Shown here: positions 44,588 to 53,561 of the stretch, one piece after another
Layout: every line of letters starts with the position of its first letter
How positions within the stretch are numbered: the first letter of the stretch is position 1
Source of the DNA: Palsa-1248 sp963737835
GTDB taxonomy: Bacteria; Gemmatimonadota; Gemmatimonadetes; Gemmatimonadales; Gemmatimonadaceae
Direction: 5' to 3'
DNA: 64,000 bases
Assembly (NCBI GenBank): GCA_963737835.1
Contig: CAVTUH010000003.1
Coordinates: forward strand, 62,001 to 126,000
Made by a program: the position numbers and the translations under genes
The notes under the pieces: generated by a model
The model's database searches: none
What the model was told of the DNA's origin: nothing
What the model saw: the letters and a program-made list of their open reading frames with translations, nothing else

Positions 44588-45121
44588 CAAACACCGTCCG
44601 CACGACGTGAGGGAATCGGCCGGTAGGGGCGACGCAATGCGTCGCCCTCGCACATCGTCCGCACGAACCCAGAGGATCGGCGGGTAAGGGCGACGCAATG
44701 CGTCGCCCTTTCGCGTCGTCCGCACGCAGTCGCGTTTCCCCGTAACCATTTGGTTGCGCGTCGGCCGTGACAGCCGGACACCGTGTCAGATGCCGCGCAG
44801 TTTTGTCCACATGCCTCGGGTTCGGCAGCCGCGTGCCTCGCTCACGAGGCGACATGTTGGCATAAGTGACCGGTCGAAGCGTCCCGTCGGTTCGGACGGG
44901 AAACGCCTGGCGGCGAGTCACATGTCTCGATCTTCACCCGGAACATCTGTGGGTGATCGCAATCACGGTTAGTGCGCTGGCGCGCATTAGCTTGGACGGC
45001 ATTCCGGGCTCCTATCGGGGACTGGACGTCCCGATAGCTCCACGACGCTGTCCGACCGCCGGGCACACGTGGTGACGCGTGCAACTCGCACGTGCTGACA
45101 AGTACTTCTCGATCGGTCTCT
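44588..45121. other. 534-bp intergenic region with tandem palindromic repeat
   Basis: The left third is the palindrome repeat entered separately. The right part contains a hairpin around 44879-44905 (CCCGTC / GGACGGG) with flanking GCGT/ACGC pairing, 220 nt before the first prepilin gene. It could be a structured leader or terminator. I looked for a c-di-GMP riboswitch and did not find its core. Confidence 0.4.
44595..44716. repeat. Two tandem 61-bp units carrying the dispersed palindrome
   Basis: CGTCCGCACG recurs at 44595, 44656 and 44717, giving a 61-bp period. Each unit contains the 21-bp palindrome (44627-44647 and 44688-44708), which differs from the copy at 1012 by one central A. It lies just after the S9 peptidase stop. 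Confidence 0.75.
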
Positions 45122-45697
45122 ATGAAGCGCACTCAGCGTGGGTTCACGGCGATGGAGATGCTCATCGCCGTCTCCATCGTCTCGATCGCCTCAGCGATCG
45201 CGCTGTCCAAGGTCGATTACACGAGCTATCGTGTCGACTCGGCCGCACGCGGCCTGCGCGCGACCATTCAGCGCGCCCAGTCGTCCGCCGTGACGTCGCA
45301 GCACAACGTCCTGATGGCGTTCGACGCGGCGAATCAGCGCGTCTACGTGATCGACGACGTGAACAACAATCTGGCCGTCGATCCGGGCGAGCGCGTGACC
45401 AGTACGACCTTCCAGGACAACGTGATCTTCGGGGCTCCGCCGGACACCTGGATCGGTGCGCCTTCACCCACGGGACCGCTCAATGCCTCCGTTGTGACGA
45501 CGGTAACGGTCAACGGGGCATCGCTTCCGGCTATCGTGTTCCGGTCGGATGGCGCGACCAGTACCGACGCACAGATCTACCTCACGTCATCGCGCGGCGT
45601 CAGCACCGATTTCCGGGGCGTGAGCATCCTGCAGACGACAGGCCGGACCGACTGGTACAAACGGTCGACGGGAACATGGGCGCTCGCCGGGTTCTGA
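45122..45697 (+). CDS. Type IV prepilin, GspH/FimT family
   Basis: 191 residues. The class III signal is KRTQRGFTAMEMLIAVSIVSIASAIAL: cleavage after Gly, Glu at +5, then the hydrophobic helix. The C-terminal part is a beta-rich head with DVNNNLAVDPGERV and IVFRSDGATS, typical of FimT/GspH minor pilins. The start ATG at 45122 places the signal at the N-terminus. It is the first gene of a four-gene prepilin run. Confidence 0.88.
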   Translation: MKRTQRGFTAMEMLIAVSIVSIASAIALSKVDYTSYRVDSAARGLRATIQRAQSSAVTSQHNVLMAFDAANQRVYVIDDVNNNLAVDPGERVTSTTFQDNVIFGAPPDTWIGAPSPTGPLNASVVTTVTVNGASLPAIVFRSDGATSTDAQIYLTSSRGVSTDFRGVSILQTTGRTDWYKRSTGTWALAGF

Positions 45698-46086
45698 GCC
45701 GATCGCGCTCCATCCCGAAAGGGATGACGCTGATCGAGACGCTCATCGCCGTGTCCATTTTGGCCACGGCGATGATCGGCATGGCCGAGTTCATGGCGAA
45801 ATTCGCGCACGCAACGAGGACCTCGGCCGTCCAGGCAGGGGCCCTCGACCTCGCGACGCAACGCATCGACTCGGTGATGCATTCGCCAACCTACGCGTCG
45901 ATCGACTCGATGGCCGCGACCGAGATGGTGACTGCCGACTCGACGACCTATCAGCGCCAAACGATCGTCCAGCACGTGGGCGGCGGGCCATCGGATACAC
46001 AGGATTATCGGATTGTCACGGTCGCCGTCACCCCCCCCGGGGGAATCACGCCGACCCGGAAGACCACCGTTATCGCGGCCTTCTGA
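45676..46086 (+). CDS. Type IV prepilin, PilV-like
   Basis: 136 residues. PKGMTLIETLIAVSILATAMIGMAEF is a type IV prepilin signal in which Gly-Met replaces Gly-Phe and Glu is at +5. The ATG at 45676 overlaps the end of the upstream prepilin by 22 nt, indicating coupling. The short globular part has QRIDSVMHSPTYASIDS, typical of PilV/GspI minor pilins. Confidence 0.83.
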   Translation: MGARRVLSRSRSIPKGMTLIETLIAVSILATAMIGMAEFMAKFAHATRTSAVQAGALDLATQRIDSVMHSPTYASIDSMAATEMVTADSTTYQRQTIVQHVGGGPSDTQDYRIVTVAVTPPGGITPTRKTTVIAAF

Positions 46087-46089
46087 ATC

Positions 46090-47292
46090 ATGCCGGCACG
46101 CATCTGGGAACCTGCTTCGCGGGCTCGAGCTCGGCACGAACGCGCTCAAGCGGCCTCACTCCGTCAGCCGCGCGAGGCATTCACGCTCGCCGAAATCATG
46201 ATCGCGCTGACGCTGCTCAGCATCCTGGGGGCGGCAGCTCTCAGTTTCTTCATCAAACAGACGCGCGCGGTGACCGTCACGGCCGGACGGCTCGATGCCC
46301 AGCAGAACGTGAGCTTCGCCCTCGACGAGATCGACCACGACCTGCGCGTGGCCGGCACCGGCCTGGGGATCAACCAGCCGGCAGTCATTGAGGCGCATCC
46401 CTATGCGGTCACCTTCAACGCCGATCTCGTCACGACCGACACCACCAGCGTCACCACCGCCAGCTACTACGACCCCAGCATGCCCGAGTCGCTGACGGTG
46501 GCGCTGACGCCGGCTCACCAGATCACCTATCCGTTTTCAGCCACGAGTTACCCGGATAGTCTCTACCTGCAAGCCACGGGCGTGATCAGTAACGCCGAGA
46601 CGATCTCGTACTGGCTCACGCCGGACTCGACCACGCCGCGGCCGGACGATTACTTGTTGCTCCGCCAGGTGAACAGTGCCCCGGCGACGGTCGTCGCCCG
46701 AGGGCTCGTGTTCCCGGATGGCACACCAGCGTTCCGCTACTTCATTCCCGGCGCCGCGGCCAACTCGCGCGTCGAGGTCACGTCACCGACACTGCCGCTG
46801 TTCTTCAAGGCCGGTAACGTCGGGCCCGACACGCTGCTCGCGAAGATCAGCGAGATCGAGCTCCAGCTCCAAGCCGTGTATCGAGATCCCCTCGGTCACG
46901 ACGTCTATCGCAGCATCAATCAATTCATCCCGGTGCTGAACGCGGGCCTGCTGCATCTCGCCGCGTGCAACTCGCCCCCGCAGGCGCCGACCGTTCTGAC
47001 AACGACCGCATGGCCCAGTGGCGACAGTGTCGACGTGACGTGGCCGGCATCGGGTGACGAGAGTGGCGGGCTACACGACGTCAGGAGCTACTCCGTGTAC
47101 CGACAGACGGGCGGCGCAGGGTGGGGAACGCCTATCTACACGACGCCGGCGGCAGGCACAGCCAGCTACGACTTCGAAGACAAATCGGTGCCTCTCGGTC
47201 CGCCGTATCAGTATGGCGTGGTCGCGCGCGACTGCACACCGGCATTGTCCGCGCTCACACCGTCGGGTACTCCCGTGACAGCAAACCCCTGA
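46090..47292 (+). CDS. Type IV prepilin, PilW-like, with extra C-terminal domain
   Basis: 400 residues. The signal is PREAFTLAEIMIALTLLSILGAAALSFF (Ala instead of Gly before the cleavage site, Glu at +5), preceded by about 35 residues. DEIDHDLRVAGTGLG follows, as in PilW. The last ~100 residues (APTVLTTTAWPSGDSVDVTWPASGDESGGLHDVRSYSVYR...) resemble a fibronectin type III domain. It may start later than the annotated ATG, shortening the leader. It is 3 nt after the PilV-like gene. Confidence 0.83.
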   Translation: MPARIWEPASRARARHERAQAASLRQPREAFTLAEIMIALTLLSILGAAALSFFIKQTRAVTVTAGRLDAQQNVSFALDEIDHDLRVAGTGLGINQPAVIEAHPYAVTFNADLVTTDTTSVTTASYYDPSMPESLTVALTPAHQITYPFSATSYPDSLYLQATGVISNAETISYWLTPDSTTPRPDDYLLLRQVNSAPATVVARGLVFPDGTPAFRYFIPGAAANSRVEVTSPTLPLFFKAGNVGPDTLLAKISEIELQLQAVYRDPLGHDVYRSINQFIPVLNAGLLHLAACNSPPQAPTVLTTTAWPSGDSVDVTWPASGDESGGLHDVRSYSVYRQTGGAGWGTPIYTTPAAGTASYDFEDKSVPLGPPYQYGVVARDCTPALSALTPSGTPVTANP

Positions 47293-47308
47293 CGCGGCCA
47301 GACGATCT

Positions 47309-49456
47309 ATGACTCGCGCTCACATATATCCTATGCGTGATGGAATGGCGGCGCCGCGACGCACGCGGCCAGGCTCCGCGGCATTCCTGGTGCTCATCTT
47401 CACGATCGCGTTGGCCGCATTGGCTGGATCCGCCGTGCTGTTGACGTCGGGCGGGCGCCTCGTTTCCAACTATCACGACCAGGAGCGCGACCTGCGCTAC
47501 GGGGCGGCCGCAGCGCTCCAGATCGGGATCAGCACGCTGGCCAACAATCCGTTCGCCGTACCGGAGACCGGCTATGTCCAGCTGGCCACGAGCTCGGCGA
47601 TCCTGGCCGCGGATAACACGCCCGTGTCGTCGGTGGCGTACGATCTGTTCGCTGGCCCCACCGGTGCAGCCTCGCAACAACACGGGCGGTTTGTGACGTT
47701 GGTGGCCGTCGCCAAAGACACCACGCGACACCGGCAATTCATTCGCCGCGTGGAGCTGAATCAGGAGACGTTCGCGCGCTTCGCCTATTTTTCCAACAGC
47801 GAGAACGGGATCTGCTTCGGATCGGGTGACCGGCTGAGCGGACCCGTCTTCTCGAACGACGTCATCACGACCTGTGGCGCGCCGCAGGCCGCCGACTTCA
47901 TGGACTCGGTGTGGACGCCCCAAACGTTCGTCAATGGCGACCCCGCGTTGGACACGCTCTACAAGGGCTGGACCAAAGTGGCGGCGCCGCTGCAGATGCC
48001 CAATACGGCAGGACTGGCAGCCCTGTTCCCGATCGCTGGCGCCGGCAGCACGGAATTCTTCACGCCCAACGCCAACACCGATTCGACAGCAGCTATTCTG
48101 TCGCGGCTCGAGTTTGCGGCCTACGATCTCAACGGTGATGCGGACAGCGTCAATCCGGGCGAGGGATTCGTCAAGTTCTATCAGGTCGACGCAGGGTCCA
48201 AGCCGCTGGTTCCGCCGCCGGTGGGAATCTGGACGCCGGCGCAGATCGATTCCGTCGCGGTGGGGTATCTCCGCTCCGGCATCAGCCGCCAGCATGACGT
48301 GAACAACTGTGGGGAGTGGCGGTACGTCCAGGACGACAACGGCAATCTGGAATGGGAGTTCTTCCCGATCGCCGCGCATCACACCGCCTGGTACAAGACG
48401 ATCGTCGGGAGTGCGGTCGGCGGCGCCGTGCCGCCGGCCATCTCCGCGGCCAACGCCGCCGAAGTGACTGTCGTTGGCGCATTCGCGCCGGCCGACACCG
48501 TGAGCATGACGTGGGTGGCGAAGAACCCTTCCCGCAATGGGTCGCTCACGGAGCCGCCCCAGTGCTACCTCGGCGGCGATCCGCATCTCGTCGCGACGGA
48601 GCGGGACACGACCGCCGCTGCGCCCTTGCGGACGGGTTCACAATGGGGCGCTCAGAACTGGACCTACGGACGGCGCGGCGGCACCGACACCACATTCACC
48701 GGCGGTGACGCCACCGATCCGACCCATCCGACGCGCATGGGGCACTGGCTCCCGTGGCCCGGTGCAACGCCGGCGGCATTCACCGCCGCGTTCAAGGCGA
48801 GCCATCCCGACTGGCGGTACCTGTTCCCGATCGACACGGTCTACAACCCGGCGTTCAAGATGGTGGTCGCAGCGCACGGCAGCGTCGGCGTGAGCGGCAC
48901 GATCAACGGTCGCGTGACTGTCTATTCTGACGGCAGCATCGCCGTCCTGGACAACCTGCGACTCACGAACGACGCGGATACGGCGTGCCTGCATCTGGCC
49001 GCCTTGCTCGCGGGGGCCGACATCCTCGCAGCCGACAACGGCATCAATGCACCAGCAGGCGATAACACGACCCGTCTCAACATGCGTGGCGCCTCTAGCG
49101 ACCTGTGGGTCGAGTCGACGGTGATGGCGCTGCAATCCTGGGGCGCAGAGGGGTTGGTGAACGATCCCGGCGTGCTGTTCGTGCCCTTGCAACAGCCCTG
49201 CAACGGACAGAACTACGCTCGCGGATGTCTCCACGTGCAGGGCGGCATCATCCAGACAACGCGCCACACAGTGAACGCGGGGAACGGAACGACGACGGGC
49301 TACGGGTACGCCAAGCAGTACGTCTTCGATGACTGCTCGGTGAACAACCCGCTGCCATACTTCCCGGCCACCGGTCGATTCACGATCAACGCGTACTACG
49401 AGAGCGACCCGGCGCACTTCAGCGTGAGCGCGCTCTTCGCGGCGTTGAAGCCGTAG
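47309..49456 (+). CDS. Large PilX-like secreted or pilus-associated protein
   Basis: 715 residues. Near the start a basic stretch and helix, GSAAFLVLIFTIALAALAGSAVLL, resemble the PilX class, which lacks a strict cleavage site. The next segment, YHDQERDLRYGAAAALQIGIS, is PilX-like too. The remainder, about 600 residues, is a beta-rich region with GICFGSGDRLSGPVFSNDVI and GTINGRVTVYSDGSIAVLDNLRL, a pattern like other large pilus-linked surface proteins. It is last in the prepilin run, 16 nt after the PilW-like gene; assembly genes (pilB, pilC, pilQ) are not in the window. Confidence 0.7.
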   Translation: MTRAHIYPMRDGMAAPRRTRPGSAAFLVLIFTIALAALAGSAVLLTSGGRLVSNYHDQERDLRYGAAAALQIGISTLANNPFAVPETGYVQLATSSAILAADNTPVSSVAYDLFAGPTGAASQQHGRFVTLVAVAKDTTRHRQFIRRVELNQETFARFAYFSNSENGICFGSGDRLSGPVFSNDVITTCGAPQAADFMDSVWTPQTFVNGDPALDTLYKGWTKVAAPLQMPNTAGLAALFPIAGAGSTEFFTPNANTDSTAAILSRLEFAAYDLNGDADSVNPGEGFVKFYQVDAGSKPLVPPPVGIWTPAQIDSVAVGYLRSGISRQHDVNNCGEWRYVQDDNGNLEWEFFPIAAHHTAWYKTIVGSAVGGAVPPAISAANAAEVTVVGAFAPADTVSMTWVAKNPSRNGSLTEPPQCYLGGDPHLVATERDTTAAAPLRTGSQWGAQNWTYGRRGGTDTTFTGGDATDPTHPTRMGHWLPWPGATPAAFTAAFKASHPDWRYLFPIDTVYNPAFKMVVAAHGSVGVSGTINGRVTVYSDGSIAVLDNLRLTNDADTACLHLAALLAGADILAADNGINAPAGDNTTRLNMRGASSDLWVESTVMALQSWGAEGLVNDPGVLFVPLQQPCNGQNYARGCLHVQGGIIQTTRHTVNAGNGTTTGYGYAKQYVFDDCSVNNPLPYFPATGRFTINAYYESDPAHFSVSALFAALKP

Positions 49457-49464
49457 ACTGGCCG

Positions 49465-49761
49465 CTAGCCGCCCGCGATCGCGCCCACGACCAGGAACGG
49501 TTCTTCACCCGACGATACCGCGTCGGGCACGTGGGCATCCGGCGATTCGTTCGACAGATCCTGACCGCAGGCGAAGAACCTAACAAAGGGCCGGCGTTGC
49601 TGCGTCACGTGGTCGCGAATCGTGCCGCTCAGGACCGGGTAGCGCGCTTCGATCGCGTCGACGATGGATCGCTGCGTCACCAATCCCCGAACGTCGACCA
49701 CGACCTCGTCACCAACCTGGGCGAGCCGTCGAAGGTGGAAGGGCAATCCAACTCGAATCAT
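49465..49761 (-). CDS. MoaD/ThiS-family ubiquitin-like protein
   Basis: 98 residues ending in Gly-Gly (VVGAIAGG), with a beta-grasp pattern: VVVDVRGLVTQRSIVDAIEARYPVL, RPFVRFFACGQDLS, and EEPFLVVGAIAGG. MoaD/ThiS proteins carry sulfur as a C-terminal thiocarboxylate. No MoaE, ThiG or E1-like enzyme is near. It overlaps the upstream BNR-repeat gene by 4 nt, so the two are coupled and perhaps work together. Confidence 0.75.
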   Translation of the reverse strand: MIRVGLPFHLRRLAQVGDEVVVDVRGLVTQRSIVDAIEARYPVLSGTIRDHVTQQRRPFVRFFACGQDLSNESPDAHVPDAVSSGEEPFLVVGAIAGG

Positions 49762-50873
49762 CGCAGCGTCTGGACCTCCACGGAGAGTACAGCCGGGAGA
49801 TCCCGTACGACGGCCTTCCAGCTGTCACCACCGTCGGCCGACACGTACACCTGCCCGCCGGTGGTGCCGAAGTAAATGCCGCACTCATCCATGGCATCAA
49901 CGGCCATGGCTTCGCGTAGCACATTCACGAAGCAGTTTCGTTGCGGTAGCCCTTTCGTGAGCGCTTCCCACCCGTTGCCACCCGTGCGGCTTCGGTACAC
50001 GCGCAGCTTGCCGTCGAGCGGGAAATGCTCCGAGTCACTCTTGATCGGCACGACGTAGATGGTCTCGGGCTCGTGCGCGTGCACGTCGACGACGAACCCG
50101 AAGTCCGTCGGGAGGTTGTCGCTCACCTCGTGCCACGATCCGCCCCCGTTGTCGGTGCGCATGACATCCCAGTGCTTCTGCATGTACAACACGTCCGGGC
50201 GATCGCGGTGCTGCGCGATCCGGTGCACACAATGGCCGACCTCTGCGGTCGGGTCAGGGAGAAATGGGGAGTGGAGGCCCTGATTCATCGGACGCCAGGA
50301 GTCGCCCGCATCATCGCTCCGAAAGACGCCTGCGGCCGAGATCGCGACGAACATGCGGGCGTGATGCTTCGGGTCGAGGAGGATGGTGTGCAACCCCATT
50401 CCGCCCGCCCCTGGCTGCCAGCGCGGCCCCGAGTCGTGACAGCGGAGCCCAGCGAGCTCGTGCCACGTCTGGCCGCCATCAGTGGTGCGGAAGAGTGCCG
50501 CGTCCTCGACGCCCGCGTACACCGTGTCTGGGTCGTTCAGCGCCGGCTCGAGATGCCAGACGCGCTTGAACTCCCACGGGTGCGGCTTGCCGTCGTACCA
50601 CAGGTGCGTGCCAGGCGTCCCGTCGTAGAGAAACTTGTTCCCGACGGCTTCCCAGGTCTTGCCGCCGTCGTTTGAACGTTGGACGACCTGACCGAACCAG
50701 CTGCTGGTCTGCGACGCGTACAAACGGTCCGGGTCGGCCGGCGAGCCCTTCACATGGTAGATCTCCCAGCCGCCGAAGTGGGGACCGTCTACCTTCCATT
50801 TCGCGCGCGCGCTATCCGAGGTCAGGATGAACGCGCCCTTTCGCGTGCCGACCAACAATCGAACTCCGCTCAT
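49758..50873 (-). CDS. BNR/sialidase-like beta-propeller protein
   Basis: 371 residues and no signal peptide. Repeats of the Asp-box type: RSNDGGKTWEAVG, RTTDGGQTWHELAG, RSDDAGDSWRPMN, RTDNGGGSWHEVS and VSADGGDSWKAVV, with GTRKGAFILTS at the start. Family members are annotated as WD40/YVTN/BNR repeat glycosyl-hydrolase-like proteins, but no catalytic residues are evident. It is translationally coupled to the MoaD-like gene. Confidence 0.83.
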   Translation of the reverse strand: MSGVRLLVGTRKGAFILTSDSARAKWKVDGPHFGGWEIYHVKGSPADPDRLYASQTSSWFGQVVQRSNDGGKTWEAVGNKFLYDGTPGTHLWYDGKPHPWEFKRVWHLEPALNDPDTVYAGVEDAALFRTTDGGQTWHELAGLRCHDSGPRWQPGAGGMGLHTILLDPKHHARMFVAISAAGVFRSDDAGDSWRPMNQGLHSPFLPDPTAEVGHCVHRIAQHRDRPDVLYMQKHWDVMRTDNGGGSWHEVSDNLPTDFGFVVDVHAHEPETIYVVPIKSDSEHFPLDGKLRVYRSRTGGNGWEALTKGLPQRNCFVNVLREAMAVDAMDECGIYFGTTGGQVYVSADGGDSWKAVVRDLPAVLSVEVQTLR

Positions 50874-51002
50874 GCTATGGACCTCACAATGTTGGCATCC
50901 AGACGTCTCAAGACTAGCAGCAACCCCGGTCCCGTCAACACCAGCGCCCTCTTGTAGACGCCAGTCCGTCGCGTGACCGATCGCGGTCCTGTTCGACGAC
51001 CG

Positions 51003-51821
51003 TTACTTGCATGCGCTCTCGAGCTGCGACACGACCACCGGGATCCCATCCAGATCGAAGAGGAAGACGAAGGGCGGGGAAGGACGTGATCGCACAACCT
51101 CGAGCGTGAGACGCGAGGAGGTGCCCAGCGCGCGAACGAACGCGCGAACATCGCGTTGGTCGCCGGCGACGACGAGCGTCGTGCTGTCGTGTCCGAGCAG
51201 CCAGCGTTGCCTCTGGGGCGGACCGGCTCCCAGTCGCACGATCACCGTATGAGAGCGGCCCCGCCCCAGCGATTGCTGGCCATCGAGCGACGCCTCGAGT
51301 ACTCCCTTGCGACAACGGAGGGCGAAGTCGGCGTGCGACGGTCCAGCGGCATCGGCTGACCCGAGAACAAACCCAACGTTCTTCTGACCAGTCACGCGGT
51401 GTGCCTCGATCAGTCCGTGCCAATCGCCCACCACAATGGGAATGCTATCGGCGGCGTCAACATTCTCGTCTGGCCTCGGCGGACCAGCGTGCACGAACGG
51501 CGATTCCAGGTGTCGGAACGACAGCACGCGGGCAGTGTCGTAGCGCGTTGGCGCCGGGATGTCCGAGACCTGGCAGCTGGCAATTGTTGAAGCCAGGTAC
51601 GGAGCGTCGGAGTAGGTCAGGCAGCCCGAATGCCACCTGAGGCCGGACCTCGCTTCCACGGAATCCATCCAGCGCCTGGTCGCCTTGAGAACCGAATCCG
51701 CTACGCCACCCTGCGCAGCAGCCGCGGGAGGATGCGCGAGCACGAGGCAGCCGCTGATGACCGCCGCCCTGGTCAGGATGATCGCCCTCCCGCCGCGCCG
51801 TTCACCATCGCTGCGTCGCAT
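51003..51821 (-). CDS. Secreted protein with a C-terminal VasI/TagO-like region
   Basis: 272 residues with a hydrophobic signal (about 13-37, ending PPAAAAQ). The N-terminal third has Cys pairs (GCLTYSDAP, ASCQVSD). The C-terminal region ends VFLFDLDGIPVVVSQLESACK, which resembles the tail of T6SS-associated VasI/TagO proteins (FDLxGLxxAxxxLxxAC). No T6SS genes are nearby, so this is a structural resemblance only. Confidence 0.5.
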   Translation of the reverse strand: MRRSDGERRGGRAIILTRAAVISGCLVLAHPPAAAAQGGVADSVLKATRRWMDSVEARSGLRWHSGCLTYSDAPYLASTIASCQVSDIPAPTRYDTARVLSFRHLESPFVHAGPPRPDENVDAADSIPIVVGDWHGLIEAHRVTGQKNVGFVLGSADAAGPSHADFALRCRKGVLEASLDGQQSLGRGRSHTVIVRLGAGPPQRQRWLLGHDSTTLVVAGDQRDVRAFVRALGTSSRLTLEVVRSRPSPPFVFLFDLDGIPVVVSQLESACK

Positions 51822-51876
51822 TCTGCAGCATCATACCATCGGACCCCCGAACGGGTCCACGGGTGGTACCCACCAA

Positions 51877-51900
51877 CGCTGGACGCTGGATGCTGGAGAC
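51877..51900. repeat. Short heptamer repeat (GCTGGAC units)
   Basis: Three tandem near-copies GCTGGAC, GCTGGAT and GCTGGAG in a 187-bp intergenic gap between two minus-strand genes. There is no matching arm or hairpin. It is the fourth heptamer type in this window. Confidence 0.5.
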
Positions 51901-52008
51901 GAAACCTCGACGCCAGCTGGATGCACCGACTCGGAGATGCCGGCGACGCTGGCGCCGCGAATCGAACGTACCGGCGTTGCTCAGATGATCGCCGGGGCGT
52001 ATCCGACG

Positions 52009-52917
52009 TCAGAACCAAACGACCTGGTACGCCACCGCCCAAGTCGTGAAGCGTGAGCCGAAGGTGGCGGTGGCTCCTCTACTATAGCTGGGCTTGATGG
52101 ACATACCGCTCGTGATCATGAAGGAAAACTGGGCGCCGACGCGACTATTATCCTGGCGCCCGCCCGGTGGCCCGCCATTCGTGCTCGTCGCGCCCCCGTT
52201 GTACCAGGTGCTCTCGATCGCCGCCCAGATCCGCTTGCTGAACGTGTAGCTGACGTGCGCCTGTAGCGACACCAACGGAGCCTGAGCGGTCGTAGACGAC
52301 CCCGGATAGAACCGTGTGTTCTCGGCGAACCACTGGACGGCAGTGTAGAAATCGAGAAAGAGTTTCCTGTCAACAATGTATGAAACACCCACCTCGGGTT
52401 TCAAGGACCAACGATGCGCGCCAATGTTGATGACATGCGCGGGGTCATACTGCCCGGTCGGGGCGATGACCAGGAGGCTCGCACCGAGGATGAACGGGTG
52501 TGGGGGTGTCTTCGCGAATTCTTGCGGGCGGAGCGCGGGACTACCGATGATGTTGAGCGAGAGCTTGACACTCAGGTCGCCGATGCCCGACCTGGTGACC
52601 ATGCTGTCGCTCGTCCCGACCATTCCCTTCAGCCCGCCCCAAACGTACGGAATCGTCCCGGTCACCAGCCCTTGCATCCCGCCGACGCCGAAGGTGTGCC
52701 CGTATCCGAGGCTTACCGAATTGACGTACGCGCGCACGTCCGTCACCGGGAGCGATGGATCGAAAAGGACCTGCCCAAAGGCGTAGCCGTAGCCGACGCC
52801 TGCGAAGTTGGTGCCGACCGGTGACGCCGAGTAGGCGCGTGGCTCCAGCTGCTGACCACGTGCGGCGGACGGCACAACCGCAATGACCACCAACGCAAAT
52901 CCGACTCGGCGCATCAT
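52009..52917 (-). CDS. Outer-membrane transporter-like barrel (phenol MetA-deg family)
   Basis: 302 residues with a signal peptide (ALVVIAVVPSAARGQ). LEPRAYSASPVGTNFAGVGYGYAFG, a long barrel with DLSVKLSLNIIGSP, LVIAPTGQYDPAHVINIGAHRWSLKPEVGVSY and a C-terminal aromatic (QVVWF) match the family of outer-membrane proteins found near aromatic-degradation and transport operons. It is alone here, followed upstream by a long intergenic gap. Confidence 0.83.
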   Translation of the reverse strand: MMRRVGFALVVIAVVPSAARGQQLEPRAYSASPVGTNFAGVGYGYAFGQVLFDPSLPVTDVRAYVNSVSLGYGHTFGVGGMQGLVTGTIPYVWGGLKGMVGTSDSMVTRSGIGDLSVKLSLNIIGSPALRPQEFAKTPPHPFILGASLLVIAPTGQYDPAHVINIGAHRWSLKPEVGVSYIVDRKLFLDFYTAVQWFAENTRFYPGSSTTAQAPLVSLQAHVSYTFSKRIWAAIESTWYNGGATSTNGGPPGGRQDNSRVGAQFSFMITSGMSIKPSYSRGATATFGSRFTTWAVAYQVVWF

Positions 52918-53561
52918 GGCCCCTCACTCCTGAGCACGGCAACCGCCGACGCGTCAATAACGACGGCGCGCGAGGGAGAGAGTGAGGCATGTGCCCATCA
53001 TACCAATGGAACCATCCCCCGAGACGACACGCCATCGGCCTAAGGACCGCATCGCTTTGGTTCCGAAGCGGCCCAGCGGGTGGCCCGGGATTGAGCCTTT
53101 CGACGCGTATCGGCCTGGTCATCGCGGCGTCTGCTTCAGGTATCCCCCACATAGGGTTTCTCGGCCCATCCACAGGTCGGGGATTCTTGCGCCAAGCTGG
53201 TGCCCGAGCCGCCCGCCACCCCCGCATGACGGAGACCATGAGCGTCAGGGGACGGAAGACGTTGGGCAGCGAGGGGGCGGGCATATCCGCGGCCGGCGAT
53301 TGAATACCGGCTTTTCACCCCCACAGGATAGTCATTCACCCCACGTGGCAGGCGTGCGTGCGGCAAGTCTGTTATCGAGGGTCAACTCAGGATTCCGCCG
53401 ATTGGGCCACCGCGCGCGCGGTGAAGAGTACCGAACCGCCGGCCGATGAACACGCCGATACTCTGGTGATACCGGGCACCCCACGCATGTACGAACGTGA
53501 TCCCTCACATTCACCTTCCGTGGACTAGCATGAGGATGACGCGCCCGACGCATGGGAGGGC
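52918..53561. other. 640-bp intergenic region
   Basis: The divergent genes on either side leave about 640 bp with no supported gene. Frames in it are Arg/Pro-rich and look like non-coding sequence. I see no repeat, hairpin or copy of the shared motif. Confidence 0.5.

Noticed and set aside
44780..45121. Possible c-di-GMP riboswitch before the prepilin genes
   Set aside because: The conserved core and tetraloop-receptor elements of the known classes are absent; only a simple hairpin is seen.
45206..45222. Motif-like CCAAGGTCGATTAC inside a prepilin gene
   Set aside because: Within a coding region, no start codon at the expected distance; likely chance.
51003..51821. Type VI secretion component
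   Set aside because: Only the C-terminal pattern resembles VasI/TagO; no other T6SS gene is in the window.
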